From positions 558,001-622,000 of the forward strand of contig NC_085855.1 of NCBI RefSeq assembly GCF_020906515.1: DNA of 64,000 nt, written 5' to 3'. Shown here in pieces: positions 1-11,037 of the stretch; position 1 is the stretch's first letter, and each line of letters opens with the position of its first letter. The stretch is from Vanrija pseudolonga. Taxonomy: Eukaryota > Basidiomycota > Tremellomycetes > Trichosporonales > Trichosporonaceae. Made by a program: the position numbers and the translations under genes. The notes under the pieces are model-generated. The model made no database searches, had not been told where the DNA came from, and worked only from the letters and a program-made list of their open reading frames with translations.

Positions 1-1893
1 TGGGACCATCTCGACACGCTGGACAACAGGGGTGTGTATGTCGACGCGGAATGGAACGTCGTGGGGTTTGAAGTCGATGTAAGTTGGCGTGTTGAAGGCG
101 GCGCTGACGACCTGCAGGACAAGTTCGAGCCGACGTTTAGCACCCTCGCCAGCCTGCCTGTGCCCATCTCTTCCAGCTCTCAGCAGGCCGAGTACCCCCG
201 TGCTCTTCCTCTCTCACCGACGACATGGGCCGTGTCATCCGGCTCGGGGTCGCTGTACATCCTCAAGGTGTCGGCACCTGGGGAAGGATTGACTGGACGA
301 TTCATCGCTCGCTACGACCTGCCAGCTGCAGACGGGAGCTCGAGCGCCAGCCCTTTCCTGCTCTACGCTGCGCATAAAGAGGGAGATGACGCGTACCGCC
401 TGCTACTTTGCCGGCCAGTGGTCAGCACGGAGGCTGAGGCCAGCAAGTACCGACCCCGCAAAACCGTCTTCGACCTGATCGAGGTGGACGTTCTCACCAA
501 CATTGAAAACGGCATCGATGACGAGCCTCAGACTCTCTCCCCCTCGTGGTCACTACGCGGAAATGATCTTCCGTACTGGGCGTCATGGGCTGAGGGCGGC
601 TGGCTTGTGGCGTCTGAAGACCCGTTCAGCGATGGCCCGGTCGTGCGCACCCCTCGTCCCAGGGAGCAGGAAGGCGCCAAAGCCGCGAGGCAGCACGAGG
701 CTCGGGTCTCCAAACTCGGCCTCGGTGCCCAGCTCCCAGACGATGTTGAGGCACCCCTTGGTGCGGGGGCCGAAGCCGACGACGAGGAAGAGGAGGAAGA
801 GGACGCCAAAGTGTTCCCCTTCAGCTGGACGCAGAACGAGACGTCAGTCACCATCAAGATCCCGGTCCCAGGCGGTACGCCAAGGCGTGATATCGCTCTG
901 TCGATTGCTCCCGAGTATCTTGATATCAAGATCACGTCGGCGTCCCTATCACCGGCCCTGTTTACATTCCTGGAGCGCTCGCGCCATTCGTTCTGGTCCG
1001 AGATCGACGCCGATGAGTCAACCTGGACGTACCACTCTGCCATCGGTGAGATTGAGATCGAGCTGCAAAAGCTCGAAGGCGACGCCCGATGGCCTAGCAT
1101 CTTTGTACCCGCAGACGACGACGACGATGCAGAGGTCGAAGACGTGCCGGAAACTTTTGGGGCCTCGACACTGGCAGCCATACGCGACAGCTTCAACAAT
1201 GTCAAGACCCGAAGCGCCGACGAACCTCAGGGCAACCACCCCGCTTTACCGGGGCTTTTGCGGGAGGAGCTCGACTATGACCTCGAGGACGACGACTATG
1301 AAGAGGCTCAAGGCGGCGGCGGTGCGATTTCCGAAACGAATTCCGGCACGGTTGGCCGATCAGTCTTGCTCGGTCACGTCAAGATTACCCTCGATGGGCC
1401 CCAGGCGACCTGGCCGCGGCAGCCGTCGTCGATCTTGTCTCTTCCTGTGACAAGTGCCGGACCAGACCTCCCGGCGGACACTGGCGTTATCGTAAAATTT
1501 GCCGTCGACGGGCTGCTGTTTGCGCCAGAGGCGGGCTCCGATCCGTCTCGTGCGCCGTGGATTCACCTTGGGACTAACCCCGCTCTTGGGTTCGTTCTCT
1601 CGTCTAAACGCGACCTCCGTCTTGTGCGGCACCTGACCCGCATGGATTCAGGAGTGGCCAAGACTGTTGTGCTTGGCTTTGAATCGGGCTCCGGCAACGG
1701 CCAGGGCAACGCTTACATTTATTACCCGCCCTCGGCAGATCTTCCGACCTCGGCGAGGCAGGGTGTTATTGGCGTCAGTGGGAGCGATCGCGGTGGACTG
1801 CTGGGAGTTGGCAGTGTGGACGTTGGTGGCCGCAATGTGGCAGTTGCGCTGTGCGAGCGTGCATTGGTAGTGCTCAAGGGTGTGGAGGCATAG
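1..1893 (+). CDS. NudC-domain-containing protein (NUDCD1-like), 5' partial
   Basis: The frame is open from the first base, so the start lies upstream of the window; it stops at 1891-1893. A CS/p23-like domain begins near base 808 with the run KVFPFSWTQNETSVTIKIPV, preceded by an acidic Asp/Glu stretch. A second acidic stretch lies near 1260-1310, and a beta-rich C-terminal region follows. This layout, with sequence on both sides of a central CS domain, fits the NUDCD1 (CML66) family, whose members act as Hsp90-type co-chaperones for selected clients. A probable 39-base intron (79-117, GTAAGT donor, CTGAC branch, CAG acceptor) is in frame and adds 13 unlikely residues if retained. The family call is good; the precise orthology is inferred from domain order only. 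Confidence 0.75.
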   Translation, partial: WDHLDTLDNRGVYVDAEWNVVGFEVDVSWRVEGGADDLQDKFEPTFSTLASLPVPISSSSQQAEYPRALPLSPTTWAVSSGSGSLYILKVSAPGEGLTGRFIARYDLPAADGSSSASPFLLYAAHKEGDDAYRLLLCRPVVSTEAEASKYRPRKTVFDLIEVDVLTNIENGIDDEPQTLSPSWSLRGNDLPYWASWAEGGWLVASEDPFSDGPVVRTPRPREQEGAKAARQHEARVSKLGLGAQLPDDVEAPLGAGAEADDEEEEEEDAKVFPFSWTQNETSVTIKIPVPGGTPRRDIALSIAPEYLDIKITSASLSPALFTFLERSRHSFWSEIDADESTWTYHSAIGEIEIELQKLEGDARWPSIFVPADDDDDAEVEDVPETFGASTLAAIRDSFNNVKTRSADEPQGNHPALPGLLREELDYDLEDDDYEEAQGGGGAISETNSGTVGRSVLLGHVKITLDGPQATWPRQPSSILSLPVTSAGPDLPADTGVIVKFAVDGLLFAPEAGSDPSRAPWIHLGTNPALGFVLSSKRDLRLVRHLTRMDSGVAKTVVLGFESGSGNGQGNAYIYYPPSADLPTSARQGVIGVSGSDRGGLLGVGSVDVGGRNVAVALCERALVVLKGVEA

Positions 1894-2671
1894 AGAGGCG
1901 TAGAGAGGCGTAGAGAGGCCCGTGCTGTAGTAGTAGACTTGAAAGCTCGGTGCATATTTTTCAAGGAGGTGCGCGGGGTGGTGATTGACCGGGACAGAGC
2001 AAGCGCCGAACAGTGCCGTCATGGACCCACTGCCGCCGGTTATTGCGGATGGCTTTGCAACCGTAGGCTGGGGGGCGGCTACGGTGGGTGGGTAGGATGC
2101 CGAGGACAGAGCCAGCCAGCAGAGGCAGCATGCAAGACGTGGCCAGGCACCTGCAGGCCCATTACAGGGGTTTCCGCACGCAGGTCGGAAGCAGCGCCCA
2201 TTTTTGCCACGCGCGCCACCAACGGCAGCCAAGAAATCTGGCAGTGGTGCAGGCACTCCCAGCCAGCCAGGCAGGCCCAAAGGGAGCCGGCCGTCAGTGC
2301 CAATGACAACCGCCCGCCGTTGGCTGGGTGGGTGCCGTTGCCGCTGCCGCTGCTCCGCCCTCTCTCCTCTCTCGAATCATTGCAACACCTTGCACCTTGC
2401 CCCTTGTGCACTCCGCCCGCCCTCCCGCGCCCATCGTTGCACACTCTAGATACGAAACACAGGCCCGCCGAGACGCACACAAACAGCGAGCTCCTCTCCA
2501 CACACACACGACCAGATACAAAAACCCCTTCCCACACTTCCCCCCTCCATCTCTCCTTCCTTCCCCCAACTCTCCACCATATCGTCCATCATCTCTCCCT
2601 CCAGGGCCCGCCCTGTCATCAACCAACTCTCTGCATCTCGCGTCGCAGCCGTCCACAGACACATCACCACA
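1894..2671. promoter_or_regulatory. Intergenic, GPD1 upstream region
   Basis: About 780 bases between the NudC-like gene and GPD1. The proximal 200 bases are pyrimidine-rich with CA and CT tracts (2500-2670), as is usual for a fungal 5' UTR and core promoter. The sequence AGGGG near 2164 matches the stress-response element core (STRE), which would suit an osmo-responsive gene, but such a short motif is weak evidence. No gene seen. Confidence 0.4.
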
Positions 2672-4433
2672 ATGCCAAAGGAGAAGGTTGCCATTATCGG
2701 TTCCGGTAACTGGTACGTTTTCAGATTGCCGGCGGGACGCGACGCTAGGCTTTGATGGAGGAATGATTGGGTCGGGCGGGTGGGTTGGGTTGCGCAGACG
2801 ACCACTTTGCCCAGAAAGTGGAGCCCAACATTGCCCAGCATGCCCACTAGCCCACCAGACACTCAGCTGACGCTGCTCGCAGGGGCTCGGCGATCGCCCG
2901 TATTGCCGGCCAGAACGTTCGCAACCACTCGGATGTCTTTGAGGAGAAGGTCCCCCTGTGGGTCTTTGAGGAGACTGTACGTGCACCAGCCCGCGTACAC
3001 ACACACACAAGACACGGCGCTGACTGTACGCCCCTGGCGTTGCTTGCAACAGGTCGACGGCAAGAAGTTGACCGAGATCATCAACTCGACCCACTACAAC
3101 GTCAAGTACCTCCCCGACGTTCCCCTCGGAGACAATGTTGTTGCCATTCCCGACGTCGTCGAGGCCGTCAAGGACGCCACGGCGCTCGTCTTCGTTCTCC
3201 CCCACCAGTGTACGTCTGCTCCTTTGGGGCTGTGGTGACTACCTGCTCACGTGAGCAGTCCTCGCGAAGACTCTTGACGCCATCGAGGGCAAGATTGCGC
3301 CCAACGCAAAGGCCATCTCGCTGATCAAGGTGGGTGTGGATGTGTGGAGCTGCGAGATGTCGCTGACACGTCCGCAGGGTGTCGACGTTCACGGCGCCGA
3401 CATTCACATCTTTGCCGATGTTATTGAGAAGCGCCTGGGCATTTCGTGCTCGGCCCTCTCGGGTGCCAACATTGCCTCTGAGGTTGCTCTTGGCCGTTTC
3501 TCCGAGACGACGGTCGGCTACCGTCCCGGCCAGGAGGCGCAGGGCCTTCTCTGGCAGAAGCTTTTCCGTGAGTCGATGTCGATCGTTAGAGCATAGGTGT
3601 GGAGCATGGCTAACACGCCGCAGAGACGCCCCAGTTCAAGGTCCAGCTCATCGAGGACGTTGCCGGTGTCTCGCTCTGCGGTGCGCTCAAGAACGTTGTC
3701 GCCGTCGCTGCCGGTCTCAACGACGGTCTCGGCTACGGCAACAACACCAAGTGTGAGTGACGTCAATGGGATGCCGTCTGACCTCCTCCAGCCGCCATCA
3801 TGCGCATTGGTCTGCTCGAGACGATGAACTTCTGCCTCGAGTTCTTCCCCTCGGTCAAGTCGGAGACCTTCCTGCAGGAGTCTGCTGGTGTCGCTGACCT
3901 CATCACGTCGTGTAAGTGTTGTGATGGGCTCGTGGTTGCTGTCGTGGTCGTCGCTGTGATCGCTGTTCGGTCACTAAGTGACCGGGTCTGATCTGTGCAC
4001 ACGCGTGCGTCGGGCGCGCCCTGCACTGCACACGCGTGTACCCTTGTTCCCCTGCCACTCCGCTTCCTCCGCCTGCCACGTGCACAGCTGACCTTTTACA
4101 GGCCTTGGTGGTCGTAACCGCAAGGTCGCCGAGGCGTTTGTCCTGACTGGCAAGCCTTTCGATGTCCTCGAGGCTGAGATGCTCGCTGGTCAAAGTAAGT
4201 TCAAAACGTGTTGCGTGCTCGCACGTTGCTGACGACGGGTCCCAGAGCTCCAGGGTATCCACACTGTGAGTTGACGACAACGACCTGGAGACCCCACGCT
4301 GACGTCTCAGGCCAAGGACTGCCACATCTTCCTCAAGGCACGCAACCGCCTGGGTGCTTACCCCCTGTTTGACAAGGTCTACCACATCTGCTGGGAGGGC
4401 CAGGACCCGGCAACCCTGACGGTTGACCTCTAA
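2672..4433 (+). CDS. GPD1: NAD-dependent glycerol-3-phosphate dehydrogenase
   Basis: Reduces dihydroxyacetone phosphate to glycerol-3-phosphate with NADH in the cytosol (EC 1.1.1.8), feeding glycerol osmolyte and glycerolipid synthesis. Ten exons: 2672-2712, 2883-2976, 3053-3209, 3259-3329, 3378-3567, 3624-3752, 3792-3911, 4102-4194, 4246-4265, 4311-4433; these join in frame to 345 residues, normal for the family. The N-terminus has the dinucleotide fold GSGNWGSAIA (the Trp codon is split by intron 1). The catalytic region contains the conserved [12 protein letters not shown] lysine motif and, near the C-terminus, [12 protein letters not shown]. The protein starts [10 protein letters not shown] without a peroxisomal or mitochondrial leader, so a cytosolic form is likely. 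Exon 9 is only 20 bases. Confidence 0.95.
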
Positions 4434-6043
4434 ATGACGATCCGCCATGTGTTTGTGTGTGTGTGTTCATAATGAAGCGAAGCGCCGAGGCGCGCTCGGA
4501 GCCATCGCTAGACGTAATCGCTGCGGCGAGTTTGGCTTATCGGTTCTGGGGTGGTGGAGTCTGTGGAGCATTGGGTGTGCAGCGACACAGACTCCTTGTG
4601 CTAGGATAGAGATTATGATGATGCACCATCCTAGATTTGTGCGGGGTTTACGAGAGGGCTTGAGTCTGGGCTCGGAGAGAAGATAACTTGAGATCGTCGC
4701 CTGGCACCCCTTACTGGAGAGCCTCGCCCAGCTCGTCGGCGTCGGTGGGCCACAGCGCCTCCGCCCCGACGACGGCGGCCACAGGCTAGCCTCGGAAGCG
4801 CGATGCAGCTCCTGCTCGCCGCCGCACTTGCTCTAGCACCCTTGCCTCGTGTTGATCGCCAAGCCGTGCTTGAGCGAGAAGGGCAAAACACAAACCGCCT
4901 CGCGCCGCCATTCCAGACCCCGCTGCAGCGTAGCTTCATCTTCCCCCGTGTCTTGCTCTTCCTCGTCAGTGTCGGTAGCGGGCGGCGCTGGGCATGGGCG
5001 AGATCTGGAAGTGGCCAGCAAGCGGCAATGACAGCGGGCAAGCGCTGTACCCCCTCGTGCGGCTTACGGCAAGGCGTCAGTCTGCGCAGCGCTCAGCGCT
5101 CGTGTGAGCTGGTGGTGCGCCAGCGCGCCTGCCTGTATGGCTGCTTTGCGCCAATGTTCGAGTGCCATGCGCTAGTGAGCTGGTACAAGCTGGGCTTGAC
5201 GCGCCCGACGCGACGACACAGTGGTAAGTGCTCCCGTGGACGCTGGCGCGCCTACATAGTGTGCCCAAGGCACAGCGAGTCACTGGCGCAGAGGGGAAGA
5301 TTTTCTGGCCCAGTCTAAGTAAGTCACGACGCGTAGGTGCGTGAGGTGCGTAAAGTGCACTCGGGAGCCAGAGGGCCGCGGGTGATACACCGCCCACTGC
5401 GTCTGCTGCGTGCCCCCTAAAAATCCATTAGCCTCCGCCGTGGGTTGGAATAGCTGGCGACCACCTGGCCCAGGCCTCGATTAGGGGTGGCTGCTGTCTC
5501 TCGTAAGCTTAGTGGATTCAGAACGGGGGTGCTATCGGCTTGGGTGCGGGCCTTGGGCGCACTTGGTTGGCCCATTTGTCGAGGTACGCAGGACGCGTCT
5601 GGCACAGACGGACGGCCGTGATGCTCAGCTCTGCACGCACACGCGCGTCAGAGGCGCTCGCTCCGGCGCCCGCTGCAGGCCCATGGCCCACCACATGCCG
5701 CGCGCCGCGGCACCGACGATGTTCAAGGGCCCTTGACGAGTCGCTGCGCTGCGCTGCGATGCGGCGATCGCCTCGCCTCGCTGACCACCGGAGCATAAGA
5801 TTACAGGCCCCATCGCGAGGACCCCAGACTCACTTCTCTCCGTCTTCTCTGAACCGTATCCCCTCGCTTCTCCTCTCCAACACAGCTCTGGCAGCTGTAA
5901 AACACTCCGACAGATCCGCGACGTCGTCGTCGTCCTCGTGCTTCTCGCCGCCTTCACCCCGCTCCTCCTCAACCTTCTCTCGGTGCTGCGCGCCACACTC
6001 TTCTCCCTCTTAAGCTCGAGCTGCGACCACCCCCCTCACCACG
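4434..6043. other. Intergenic stretch without a convincing complete gene
   Basis: About 1.6 kb between GPD1 and the next plus-strand gene. It is GC-rich with no open frame showing family-like sequence on the plus strand. A possible minus-strand coding remnant at 4711-5000 is listed separately. The last 250 bases (5800-6043) are CT-rich and probably the 5' UTR and promoter of the gene at 6044. Confidence 0.5.
4711..5000 (-). pseudogene. Possible coding remnant or 3' exons of an unrecognised gene
   Basis: On the minus strand, two stretches look protein-like. One (about 4850-5000) reads through an acidic run and then GLEWRREAVCVLPFSLKHGL. The other (about 4711-4780) reads EALWPTDADELGEALQ and a stop at 4711-4713. 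A short gap with a TAG acceptor-like site (near 4787) could be an intron joining them, but the donor is poor. I found no start or upstream exon and do not recognise the protein. It may be the end of a decayed gene or chance sequence. Confidence 0.2.
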
Positions 6044-6601
6044 ATGCCCTTCTCATTCTCGACCCGCCGAAACAGCGTCGCTGAGCGACGCCCGCCCTCG
6101 CTTGCGCGCCCCTCGTCTCTCTTCAGCCTCTCCGACTGGGCATTGTTCGACGCGCCCGTGCCCAAGCCTTCTTCGCAAGCCACCAAGCAGCAGCAGCAGT
6201 CGCCTATCCGCCCGCTCCAGCCTCTGCCAGAAAACCACAGCTACACGCTCACTGCCGCCGACACGGCCTTCCACACGCCCACGCCCCGCCGCCGTACCCA
6301 GTCAGCCGCGGCGCCGCGCCCCATGTCGTCCTACGCTTCTGCTCTGCCACCCGGCGCGGCCGAGCCCGTGCTCGTCCGCCCGGCGTGGCACGCCTTCAAC
6401 AACTACAGCAGCGGTTGTGCTCGCTCGAGTGTGGTCGCACAGCCGACATCGACGACTTTTGATATTAGGCTTGACGCCCCGCTTCCATCCCACAGGTCTG
6501 CCCGGCGCGACCTTGGTCTCGGACAGACTCAGAAGAGTGTGAGTGATAGATTTCCTTTGGCATGTTCAGGGGCTGTGAGTTGGTGCCGGGTGCCTCTATG
6601 A
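6044..6601 (+). CDS. Hypothetical Ser/Pro/Arg-rich protein
   Basis: An open frame of 185 residues that starts ATGCCC after a long CT-rich leader ending CACCACG, a good fungal start context. The product is rich in Ser, Pro, Ala and Arg, with a short Gln run (QQQQ) near residue 50, an RRR basic patch and no signal peptide or membrane segment. A GTGAGT donor at 6539 with a CAG acceptor at 6700-6702 would instead end the protein two codons later, giving about 166 residues; that looks plausible because the unspliced tail is Cys/Trp-rich and unlike the rest. No domain recognised. It could be a regulatory disordered protein. Confidence 0.45.
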   Translation: MPFSFSTRRNSVAERRPPSLARPSSLFSLSDWALFDAPVPKPSSQATKQQQQSPIRPLQPLPENHSYTLTAADTAFHTPTPRRRTQSAAAPRPMSSYASALPPGAAEPVLVRPAWHAFNNYSSGCARSSVVAQPTSTTFDIRLDAPLPSHRSARRDLGLGQTQKSVSDRFPLACSGAVSWCRVPL

Positions 6602-7256
6602 AGTGGCGCACCGGAACCGCGGTTGCTAGTGGGTTGGTCGATTTCTCTTTTTCTGGTCCACCCCTGCTGGCTGTTCGCCCTGCTTTTAAAATCTGAGCAG
6701 GATTGAATTGGGTGGCTCAGGAACGGGGCAGGCAGCCAGCGGGCGAATCAGCCCAATGACCCGAAAGAGCATGACGAGTGCTGCCAGTGGCACTTGAGTC
6801 ACCGCCCCCCTCCTCCCTTCGGCCGTAGGGGGGGAGAGTCAGTCTGCTCTGGGGTAGCCTACGTTATTGTTGTTGGTTTTCGCCTGCAGCATACGGCATC
6901 GGGCGAACAGCCTTTTGCAGTTCTTACAGCCAGACCTGTCCTCTTTGAGACATCTCAGACAAGTCGAGTGCTTGCTTGCTTGCATTGCCGACTTGGTCAT
7001 CTGCACAAGCCACCTCGCCGTCGTCCTCGTCCTCCTTGTCACTGCTACACACACATCCTTGATCCCACACACACACTTAGACGACTCCCACATCACCACA
7101 TTCGCACTGGCACCCATCACTGGTGGCACAAACGACGGCTATCATTCCATTCCACCGTCCACCCCGCACCGCTCTTGTCCACCCACACCTCTCTCTTGCC
7201 CGCACACTGCCAACATCGTCTCACACACATCGCAGCACTACACAAAGCGCTCAGCC
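6602..7256. promoter_or_regulatory. Intergenic, upstream region of the 7257 gene
   Basis: About 650 bases. The last 250 bases are a CA/CT-rich leader with repeated CACACA runs (7040-7080) leading to GCGCTCAGCCATGG, typical of a long 5' UTR. Nothing else recognised. Confidence 0.4.
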
Positions 7257-8481
7257 ATGGCTGCTGAACTAAACGGCAGCCGGCTGCCAGTCGTCCCACC
7301 TCGCTCTCACCTGCGCCCATCGGCACCACCATCATCAACCGCATCATCGTCGTCGTCGCCCTGCTCATCGACTCCATCATCCTCGACTGCGTCTCCCCTC
7401 CCATCGCGCAGTTCTTCTCTCGCCCGCAGTACAACCAAGTCGGCCAGCTCGGTCGAGGTACACACTCCTTCGCCTCCGTCCACTCCCTTGACACCACGCC
7501 ATTTCAACGTATCGTCCCCCATGGGTGGCGGTAACACCGACTTTGGTCCCAAGCTCGGGCCACACGAGCACGAGGTTATCCAGTTCTCCAAGCCTGTTCG
7601 CAAGCGCAACATGCACGGCAGCGTGTCAAGCATTGACCGCGACCCGTTCAAGGTCCGCGACGGGATCCAGTCGCGCAAGTCGTCGAGCGGCGTCTACACA
7701 CGTGAGTATTCAATCACCGAGGTCGAGGTTTTTTTTCTGACCAAGCCGCGCAGCCCACACCTTCCCCGGTCCAAGTGTGCGCCCGAACCAGGCGTTCCCA
7801 GCGACGTCGCCTACAACGTCGACGTTCTCGCACGACTCGTCGCATCACCACCAGCACCCGCACCACAGCCACCACAAGCAGGCCCACCGCGTCCGCTCGC
7901 TCGGCAGCTTCCAGCGCTTCTCGATGCACCTGAACAAGGAGTCCGAGCCGCCAGTGCCGCCGCTTCCTATCTCCAACCCCCGCAGCAGCTACCACCACCC
8001 GCACACTCAGTATGTCGCTCCCAAGCCGAGCAGCTACTCGCCTACGAGTGCCCGCTCGGGTGGGTCGATCAGCCCGCCCGACACCCCGACGACCCCGACG
8101 TCGGTAAACATTGCTGGTCACCGCGTGCCCGCGAGCAGCGTCGCCCGCCCCGTGGTCATCATGTCCAACGACTTTGGCCCGGGCGTCGACTTTTCGCGCT
8201 CGCCCGTCGAGTCTGCCGGCCTCGGCCTCGGACTCGAAGACGCCAAGCTGCCGCCTACTCCCCTCACCCCTTCTTACATTCTTCGTTCGTCGATGCAGGC
8301 TCCCCAGCTTCCGCCGATCGACGCGTCGCCTTCTGCGCTGCCGTCTCCCCCGGCCGCCATCAAAACGTCGCCTGCACCCAAGCGCACTCGCCGCAAGCCC
8401 GTACCTCGCCTGGACGAGGACGTGATCGAGCACCTCGAGGCACTGGAAACTGGGTCCGACGCGCGCCCCCACGCTCTCTAA
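7257..8481 (+). CDS. Hypothetical Pro/Ser-rich disordered protein
   Basis: Two exons, 7257-7701 and 7754-8481, join across a 52-base GTGAGT...CAG intron to give 390 residues. The start is the first in-frame ATG, in good context (AGCCATGG). Exon 1 has a long Ser-rich run, a TPLTPRHFNV segment and then a conserved-looking patch EVIQFSKPVRKRNMHGSVSS. Exon 2 has a His-rich run (HHHQHPHHSHHKQ), several SPP/TPP phosphorylation-like motifs and a basic KRTRRKPVPRLDEDVIEHLE segment near the C-terminus that could be a nuclear signal. No catalytic domain or signal peptide. The uniform codon use and frame-correct splice make it a real gene, but I cannot assign a function. Confidence 0.7.
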
Positions 8482-9306
8482 GCAACAAGAACGCCCCTTT
8501 AATTGTTTGCCCCGTGTTTGTCTCGTTCTTGTTGTATACATTGTCTGCTATCGTACTGTCTGTCCGGGCTCGCCGTCCCTCTAAACTGGCTTGAAATGTC
8601 ACCCGTGTATGTGGTAGCTGGTCTCATGTTGCATCGTGGAGGGTATGGTGTGGCCGAGTTGAATGCTTGCAGTGTGTGCTTGGCGCTTGGCCTGGTCAAG
8701 TGACTTCCATTCTGGATGCCGGTGCGCTGGTGCGTTTGTTGGCCGACGCGTGCCCGTAGAGCTACGGCGCGCGCCGTAACAATGTACGCTCAGACGCACG
8801 AGCGAGCGAGGCGAGGCGCGCCATGCGCTAGCACCTAATCTACGTACCAACATGGCAATCGTCGATCGTGCAGAAGCCGCCAACGCGCCGCGCCAAGTCG
8901 ACTGCCGAGGGCCCGAACACTGGCCCGAGAGGTGCGGGGCAAAGGACACGGCGTGACCTAATGCATCGAGCAGGAGCAGCAGCAGCAGCAGCATGGCCGA
9001 GTCATCGCGATCCCACCTCCCTGCCATATGCCATGCATAAACAAAATGTTATTGTTTTTGCCATGCATGCACCTTCCCGTCCCGGCGGTTCCCCGCATCA
9101 AACGTGCCGCCTGCCGTGCCTCGTTGTCAGCCAGCAGCCAGCACGGTCAGCACCAAAACGACGACGCGTCGAAAAGTCTGGTGCCACGCTGCAGCCAGCA
9201 GGCCACCTCCACCCCCTGGAACCCGCAACCCACGACTCCACGTCACCGAGATGTAGCCGACCTCTGTGTTGTTTCTTGCTTGTTCATCACTTACAACAAC
9301 ACCACC
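8482..9306. other. Intergenic, PDI upstream region
   Basis: About 825 bases. Contains a CAG trinucleotide run near 8970-8990 and an AT-richer patch (9035-9065). No gene recognised; the proximal part should hold the promoter of the disulfide isomerase. I saw no clear unfolded-protein-response element. Confidence 0.4.
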
Positions 9307-10787
9307 ATGCGGTTCTCCCTCTCCGCCGCGCTGCTCGGCCTCGTCGGCCTCGTCGCCGCGTCTAATGTCGTCGACCTCGACTCTAAGAACTTTGACTCTG
9401 TGGGTTTGGGTGTGGTTTGGAGGGGTGAGTAGGTGCTGACTCATTAGATTGTCGGCAAGGACAAGGGCGCGCTTGTCGAGTTGTGAGTTTGCTTTGGGCT
9501 GGTGTATAGGCTTAGGGTGGTACTGACGTCGCAGCTACGCTCCGTACGTTGAGATCGGGACGGAGGGGACACTTAGCTGACCAATCTAGCTGGTGCGGAC
9601 ACTGCAAGACCCGTGAGTGGAGGTGGAGATGATGGGTAGCAACGCACCCGCTGACACCCGCCCAGTTGCCCCCATCTATGAGAAGCTTGCCGACGCCTTC
9701 CCCGGCGGCAAGGTGATCATCGCCAAGACTGACGCCGACGGTGTCGGCCGCGACCTTGGCAGCAAGTATGGCATCCAGGGCTTCCCTAGTGAGTGTGGTG
9801 GTGTTCCGAGTGGCAGGCGGCATTGCCGCCGCTTGCAGCTCGGAGCAGCCTGCGGCTGCACCTCGCTGACGCCCACCCCCAGCCCTCAAGTGGTTCCCCG
9901 CCGGCTCGCTCGAGCCCGAGGACTACAACTCTCCCCGCGACCTCGACTCGCTGGCCAAGTTTGTTACGGAAAAGTCGGGCGTCAAGTCCAACATCAAGCC
10001 TCCCCCTCCCCCCGCCGCCAAGGAGCTCGACACGACCAACTTTGACGACGTTGTCAACGGCTCCAAGAATGTCCTCGTCGCCTTCACTGCCCCCTGGTGC
10101 GGCCACTGCAAGAACATGAAGCCCGCGTACGAGAAGGTTGCCAAGGCCTTCTCGACCGAGTCGGACTGTGTTGTCGCCCACGTCAACGCCGACGAGGCCG
10201 AGAACAAGCCCCTCGCTTCCCGCTTCGACGTCAAGAGCTTCCCCACCATCAAGTTCTTCCCCAAGGGCAGCTCGGAACCCGTCGCCTACTCTGCCGGCCG
10301 CTCCGAGGAGGCCTTCACCGACTTCCTCAACGAGCACTGCGGCACCTTCCGCTCCCCCTCGGGCCTGTACAACGAGTTTGCCGGCAAGATCTCCGAGCTC
10401 GACGACCTCGCCCACCAGTTCATGGACGAGATCCCCACCCGCGCCGAGATTGTCAAGCGCACCAAGGAGGCCGTGACCGAGTTTGTCGCGACCGCCGACA
10501 ACAAGGCCAAGGCCGGAGCCGAGTACTACCACAAGGCCATGGAGCGCATTGTTGAGAAGGGCGACGCCTGGCTCGAGAAGGAGAAGACCCGGTGAGTGGC
10601 GCAACCACTTGTGTGGCTGGCATGAACTGACACCCTCGGCAGCCTTACCAACCTCCTCGCCAAGGACTCGCTCGCGTCGTCCAAGCTCGACGAGCTCAAG
10701 GTCAAGGTCAACATTCTCTCCTCGTTTGTTGCCAAGCGTGTCGGCGAGCCCATCTCTGACGAGGAGCCTGCCCACGACGAGCTCTAA
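9307..10787 (+). CDS. Protein disulfide isomerase, two thioredoxin domains plus ERp29-type C-terminal domain, HDEL
   Basis: Forms and shuffles disulfides in secretory proteins in the ER lumen. Seven exons (9307-9399, 9448-9482, 9535-9543, 9590-9612, 9666-9788, 9883-10591, 10643-10787) give 378 residues. It opens with a hydrophobic signal peptide (MRFSLSAALLGLVGLVAA). The two thioredoxin domains each carry an APWCGHCK active site; the first is assembled from exons 3 and 4 across introns. An alpha-helical region follows (about residues 250-370) resembling the ERp29 C-terminal domain, as in the fungal ERp38/TigA class rather than four-domain Pdi1. The protein ends in HDEL, the ER-retention signal. 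Exon 3 is a 9-base microexon. The upstream boundary is set by the ATG in an ACCACC context. Confidence 0.95.
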
Positions 10788-10910
10788 GTGCATGCATCTC
10801 GTGCATTTAGTCCAAAGCCATAGCCATATCCGCAATGCATCACGTCGTTTACATTTGATTTCTAATGCACCTTGCCCGTTTGTTCTAATTGATTCCATGT
10901 GGAATAGAAA

Positions 10911-10925
10911 AAGCCACGTGACGTC
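10911..10925. promoter_or_regulatory. Composite E-box/CRE-like motif upstream of RPN3
   Basis: The sequence CACGTGACGTC (10915-10925) overlaps a palindromic CACGTG E-box with a TGACGTC CRE/ATF-like site, about 115 bases before the RPN3 start. In fungi such sites bind bHLH (Cbf1-like) or bZIP factors. Function here is inferred from sequence only. Confidence 0.35.
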
Positions 10926-11037
10926 CTAGCCTCCACGGCTTGCGCGTCGCTGACGAGTGACGAGTCTGCTGGCTGCTGCTCCATCATCATTGATTGACGA
11001 TTGTTGCTGCTCCCAACTCTTCATTCACTCGACCACA

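Noticed and set aside
9786-10898. 370-codon antisense frame over PDI
   Set aside because: Low-complexity Gly/Leu/Val shadow of the PDI coding strand.
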